NCBI GenBank assembly: GCA_036365145.1 | Contig: JAEOAD010001365.1 | Location: 332,501-396,500 of the forward strand | Length of the DNA: 64,000 nucleotides | From: Orientallactaga sibirica | Lineage: Eukaryota > Chordata > Mammalia > Rodentia > Dipodidae | Direction of reading: 5' to 3' | In this document: positions 1-64,000 of the stretch, piece by piece | Layout: each line of letters starts with the position of its first letter | Position numbering within the stretch: the first letter of the stretch is position 1 | Notes under the pieces: generated by a model | The model's input: the letters and a program-made list of their open reading frames with translations, nothing else | Databases searched by the model: none | Told to the model about the DNA's origin: nothing | Translations under genes and position numbers: made by a program

Positions 1-11
1 TGTTTGTTTGA

Positions 12-118
12 TTGTTTCTTTTCTTTCTTTCTTTCCTTTCCTTCCTTCCTTCCTTCCTTCCTTCCTTCCTTCCTTCCTTCCTTCCTTCCTTTCTTTCTTT
101 TTCTTTCTTTCTTTCTTT
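12..118. repeat. (TTCC/TTTC)n simple repeat
   Basis: Runs of ttcc and tttc units form the extended tail of the adjacent minus-strand SINE. Confidence 0.95.
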
Positions 119-363
119 TTGGAGAGAGACAGAGAGAGAGAGAGGGAGAGGAAGACAGATGGGTGCGCCCGCAGCCTCTCAGCTGCTGCGAACAAAATCC
201 AGATGTGTGTGCCCCCTTGTGGTCAAGTGCAGCATTGCGCCCTTGCGTCCCTTGGCATCTGGCTAAACGTGGGACCTGGAGATTGGAACCACTAGAGATT
301 GGAAGCAGTGTTCTTAGGCTTAGGAGGCAGGTGCCTTAACGGCTAAGCCATCTCTCCAGTCCC
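118..363 (-). repeat. tRNA-derived SINE, long subfamily
   Basis: The revcomp starts with the tRNA-like head (ggctggagagatggctta type). It has the long-form middle marker (cttgtggtcaagtgcagcattgcgcccttg on plus, split here as cttgtggtcaagtgcagc) and a GA-rich tail. Confidence 0.85.
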
Positions 364-369
364 CTAATT

Positions 370-639
370 TCTTTTTTTTTTTATTTGTTACTTTTAGAAA
401 GAGACACACAGAGAGACAGACAGACAGAGAGGGAGAAGAAGACAGATAGAGGTGGGCGCGCCAGTAGTGTCTCAGCTGCTGCGAACGAAATCCAGATGTG
501 TGCGCCCCTTGTGGTCAAGTGCGGCATTGTGCCCTTGCCTCACTTTGCATCTGGCTAAACGTGGGTCCTGGAGATTGGAACCAGTGTTCTTAGGCTTAGG
601 AGGCAGGCACCTTAACCGCTAAGCCATTGCTCCAGTCCC
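370..639 (-). repeat. tRNA-derived SINE, long subfamily
   Basis: Same structure as the preceding copy, inserted next to it in the same direction. Confidence 0.85.
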
Positions 640-789
640 TAATTTCTTTTTTTAACATATGAATAGGCATGGGCCACAACACGCATGGAGGACAGGACAT
701 AATCTCAGCTTGGAAATTACCACTTAATATATTCTGACCACTGTTAATTTCAGATAACGAAGCTGTGGGTTTGGGAGACTACTGTGTGT

Positions 790-852
790 TCTTTATTTTA
801 TTTTATTTTTTGCTTTCTTTATTTATTAGAGACAGACAGGTGAGGGAGAGAA

Positions 853-894
<42 letters not shown>

Positions 895-1056
895 AGGGAG
901 AGAATGGGCATGCTAGGGCCTCTAGCCACTGCAAACAAACTCCAGATGCATGTGTCACCCTGTGCATCTGGCTTATGTGGGACCTGGAGAATCAAACCTG
1001 GGTTCTTAGGCTTCACAGGCATGTTCCTTAACTGCTAAGCCATCTCTCCAGCCCCA
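790..1056 (-). repeat. tRNA-derived SINE, short subfamily
   Basis: It has a GA-rich tail at 840-900 on plus, then the body, and ends ctaagccatctctccagcccc. Confidence 0.87.
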
Positions 1057-1147
1057 CCGTGTGTTCTTTTATGATCTATTACTATATTTAAAAACAAAAG
1101 CCAAGCTATACGTTACAGTGCATGTATAGTGACAAAGAAATCTAAAT

Positions 1148-1352
1148 GTCCAGACTAGAGATGTAGTTCAGTTGGTAGAATGTTTCATACCCAGCATCAC
1201 ATAAACTGAATGTGGTGACACATATCTGTAATTCCAAAACCCTGGAAGTGGAGGTAGGAAGATCAGAAGTTCAAGGTCGTCTTCAGCTACATAGTGAGTT
1301 TCAGGTCAGCCTAAGCTACAGAGTAAAACTCTGTCCATAAATAAAGCACGAG
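1148..1352 (+). repeat. Old B4-like composite (ID head plus B1)
   Basis: An ID-like head (gatgtagttcagttggtagaa) is followed by a degraded B1 body. Confidence 0.6.
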
Positions 1353-1572
1353 TCATGGTACATTCTGACTATGTAACACACTGTTGCTAGCATGTATGAC
1401 AGCTGCCCTCCTTTTCCTATGTGAATTAAAATTCAATCCCCACTAGTTCAAACTAAACATGGAATCCCCTTCTAACCCTAAAGAGACAGATCAAATAGGC
1501 TGCCAAAGCCTTTTTCTCTGATTGGAAAGAGTTCATGACAGCTTAGATTTCTGGATCATCTTTTGAAGCTCT

Positions 1573-1758
1573 GGGGCTGGAGAGATGGTTAAGGTGCTTG
1601 CCTGAAAAGCCTAAGGACCCCAGTTTTGATTCCCCAGGACCCACGTAAGCCAGATGCACAAGGTGGCACATGCATCTGGAGTTCATTTGCAGTGGATGGA
1701 GGCTCTGGAATGCCCATTCTCTTTATCTGCCTCTTCCTCTCTCTCTCTCTCCCCTTTC

Positions 1759-1812
<54 letters not shown>

Positions 1813-1820
1813 ATAAAAAA
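1573..1820 (+). repeat. tRNA-derived SINE, short subfamily
   Basis: Head ggggctggagagatggttaa, CT-rich region, and a long AAAT tail at 1759-1811. Confidence 0.9.
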
Positions 1821-1948
1821 TTACAGAAGCACAATTTTGCTAGCAAAACTTATGGTTGAACTTGGGAAACTGAAGCAGGACTGCTATGAGTAAGGTAGTT
1901 TGAGTGCAGAAACCCTGTCTCAACTACACACAAAAAAACTTAAAGCTG

Positions 1949-2168
1949 GCCTGGAGAGATGGCTTAGTGGTTAAGGAGCCTGCCTGCAAAGCCTAAGATC
2001 TCAGGTTCAATTCCCTAGAACCCACTAAGTCCAGATGCACAAGGTGGCACATGCACCTGGACTTCATTTGCAGTGGCTGGAGGCCTTAGTATGCCCAATC
2101 TGTCTCCTTCCTCTCCCTCCTCCCTCTCTCTCTCTCTCTCTCATAAATAAATAAAATAAAAATTATTT
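1949..2168 (+). repeat. tRNA-derived SINE, short subfamily
   Basis: Full-length copy with head, (CT)n and aaataaataaa tail. Confidence 0.9.
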
Positions 2169-2349
2169 AAAAACCTTTTTAAAGCTGAGTGAAGCACTGA
2201 TTGATAAAAGTTCAAGTTTAGTAAACATCTGAAATGGCACTTATACAGCATGTATATACCATTTCTGGTTCCATGACAGACATAGCTCATTAACTGCAGT
2301 GCTCTGATGCATTTTTTTCTTTTTAGACTGATTGGTTAATGGATTGAAG

Positions 2350-2508
2350 ATTTTTATTTATTTATTTATTTATTTTTGAGGCAGAGTCTAACCTAGACTG
2401 ACATGAAACTCATTCTATAGTCTCCAGGCTGGTTTCAAATTCACAGTGATCCTCCTATCTTTGCCTCCTGAAAGCTGGGATTAAAGGCATGTACCACCAT
2501 GCCTGGCA
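2350..2508 (-). repeat. B1-type SINE
   Basis: Reads as a reversed B1 ending in gggattaaaggcatgtacca and gcctggc. Confidence 0.85.
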
Positions 2509-2527
2509 CATGGATTGCAGATCTTTA

Positions 2528-2733
2528 AATTGTATTTACTTATTTATTTATTTGAGACAGAGAGAAGGGGGAGAGAGAGAGTGAGAATGGGCGCGAGGGC
2601 CTCTAGCCACAAATGAACTCCACATGCATCCGCCACCATATGCATCTGGTTTATGTGGGACCTGGAGAATCGAACCAGGGTCCTTAAGCTTCACAGGCAT
2701 GCACCTTAACCGCTAAGCCATCTATCCAGCCCC
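2528..2733 (-). repeat. tRNA-derived SINE, short subfamily
   Basis: Ends on plus with accgctaagccatctatcca; tail ttatttatttatt at the left. Confidence 0.87.
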
Positions 2734-2917
2734 TGAAGATCTTTAAACAGTGCTTCTGATTTTAGGGAGATGTTAACAATTAATGGACAAGGGCACATGT
2801 TCTTTTATAAAGACCTATATTTTGGGGGTTTATTAGGCTAATCAGGTCTGGACTATCATCATTCTCTCCATGGAGAAAAGTCTGGCCTTAGCATGCATGG
2901 GCTGGAGAATTGCTAAC

Positions 2918-63576
<60,659 letters not shown>

Positions 63577-64000
63577 CTAAGGAAGGGAAACATCTGTAAA
63601 GTCTCTGAGATCCCACCACAATACACTGTGATTCCCACTTCCCAAGAACATGAGTGAACCCTGAACAGGTTTCCCCTAGTATCCCCTTTTCCTGGTTCTA
63701 CAACTCTACTCTCCATCTTAACTCGAAGGTGGATGTGCAGATAAATGAACATGTAGTATCGTCATAATTAAGGATCATCTGGGGACAGGTATATGCCCCC
63801 CCATGGAACTGAAACCCCTTGAAAGCAGGGCCTAAGATGCCTTCTTTATCACCACATTTTCAACTCCATCCAATCAGAGCTAGAGTCAGAGAAAGAGAAG
63901 TACTCAGGAAGCACTAACTAAATGAGCACATGGGTTCTTTCATCTCTCTATAATGGGAATGATACCAATACTTTTCTCTACTTTGCAGTGCTTGAGATTG
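63577..64000. other. Part of intron 20, no exon
   Basis: Mostly unique. tctctataatgggaatgata near the right edge resembles a MIR core. Exon 20 is beyond the window. Confidence 0.5.

Overview
The window is vertebrate genomic DNA lying wholly inside one large gene, read on the minus strand: RYR1, the skeletal-muscle ryanodine receptor / sarcoplasmic-reticulum calcium-release channel. Forty-seven consecutive coding exons (human-style numbering 21 to 67 of 106) run right to left from 63576 down to 2918. They encode roughly human residues 860-3420 of about 5040. Exons 1-20 lie beyond the right edge and exons 68-106 beyond the left edge. Every exon was placed by translating the minus strand and by its splice sites. 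All 47 have AG acceptors, 46 have GT donors and one (exon 57) has GC. Codon phase is continuous across all 46 internal junctions. The paralogue call (RYR1, not RYR2/3) rests on the long poly-Glu segment in exon 35, the exon 28 variable region and the near-identical primary sequence.

The organism is a rodent, probably a jerboa-like dipodid (inference). Introns are packed with two young SINE families. One is a B1-type, 7SL-derived monomer (GCCGGGCGTGGTGGCGCAC... to ...GAGACCCTACCTCGAAAAACC). The other is a tRNA-derived family (GGGCTGGAGAGATGGCTTAG... then a CT-rich tail and AAATAAATAAA), in a short and a long version. Older layers include degraded B1/B4/ID/B2-like pieces, MaLR-type solo LTRs, L2, MIR and L1M fragments.

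Layout from left to right, which is downstream to upstream in the gene. 1-2917: SINE-rich intron 67. 2918-7353: exons 67-64, with a tandem duplication of about 0.6 kb that carries a second, frame-broken copy of exon 65. 7354-13569: intron 63, with a 1.43 kb tandem duplication. 13570-15842: exons 63-59. 15843-20433: repeat-filled intron 58. 20434-23847: compact exons 58-50, including RyR repeats 3/4 and the Ser2843 phosphorylation loop. 25107-31259: exons 49-40. 34020-34293: exon 39. With exons 40-46 it forms the central malignant-hyperthermia/central-core hotspot. 39724-41419: exons 38-35, with the acidic tract. 43818-46946: exons 34-32. 50660-52984: exons 31-29 (SPRY3). 55872-61239: exons 28-24 (SPRY2 and variable region). 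62474-63576: exons 23-21 (RyR repeat 1).

I see no second protein gene, no canonical ncRNA gene and no novel gene system. The observations most worth checking are the two tandem duplications, especially the one that copies exon 65, then the GC-AG intron, a ~100 bp direct repeat next to exon 33, and introns built from degenerate GGTCA/TGACC-rich arrays.
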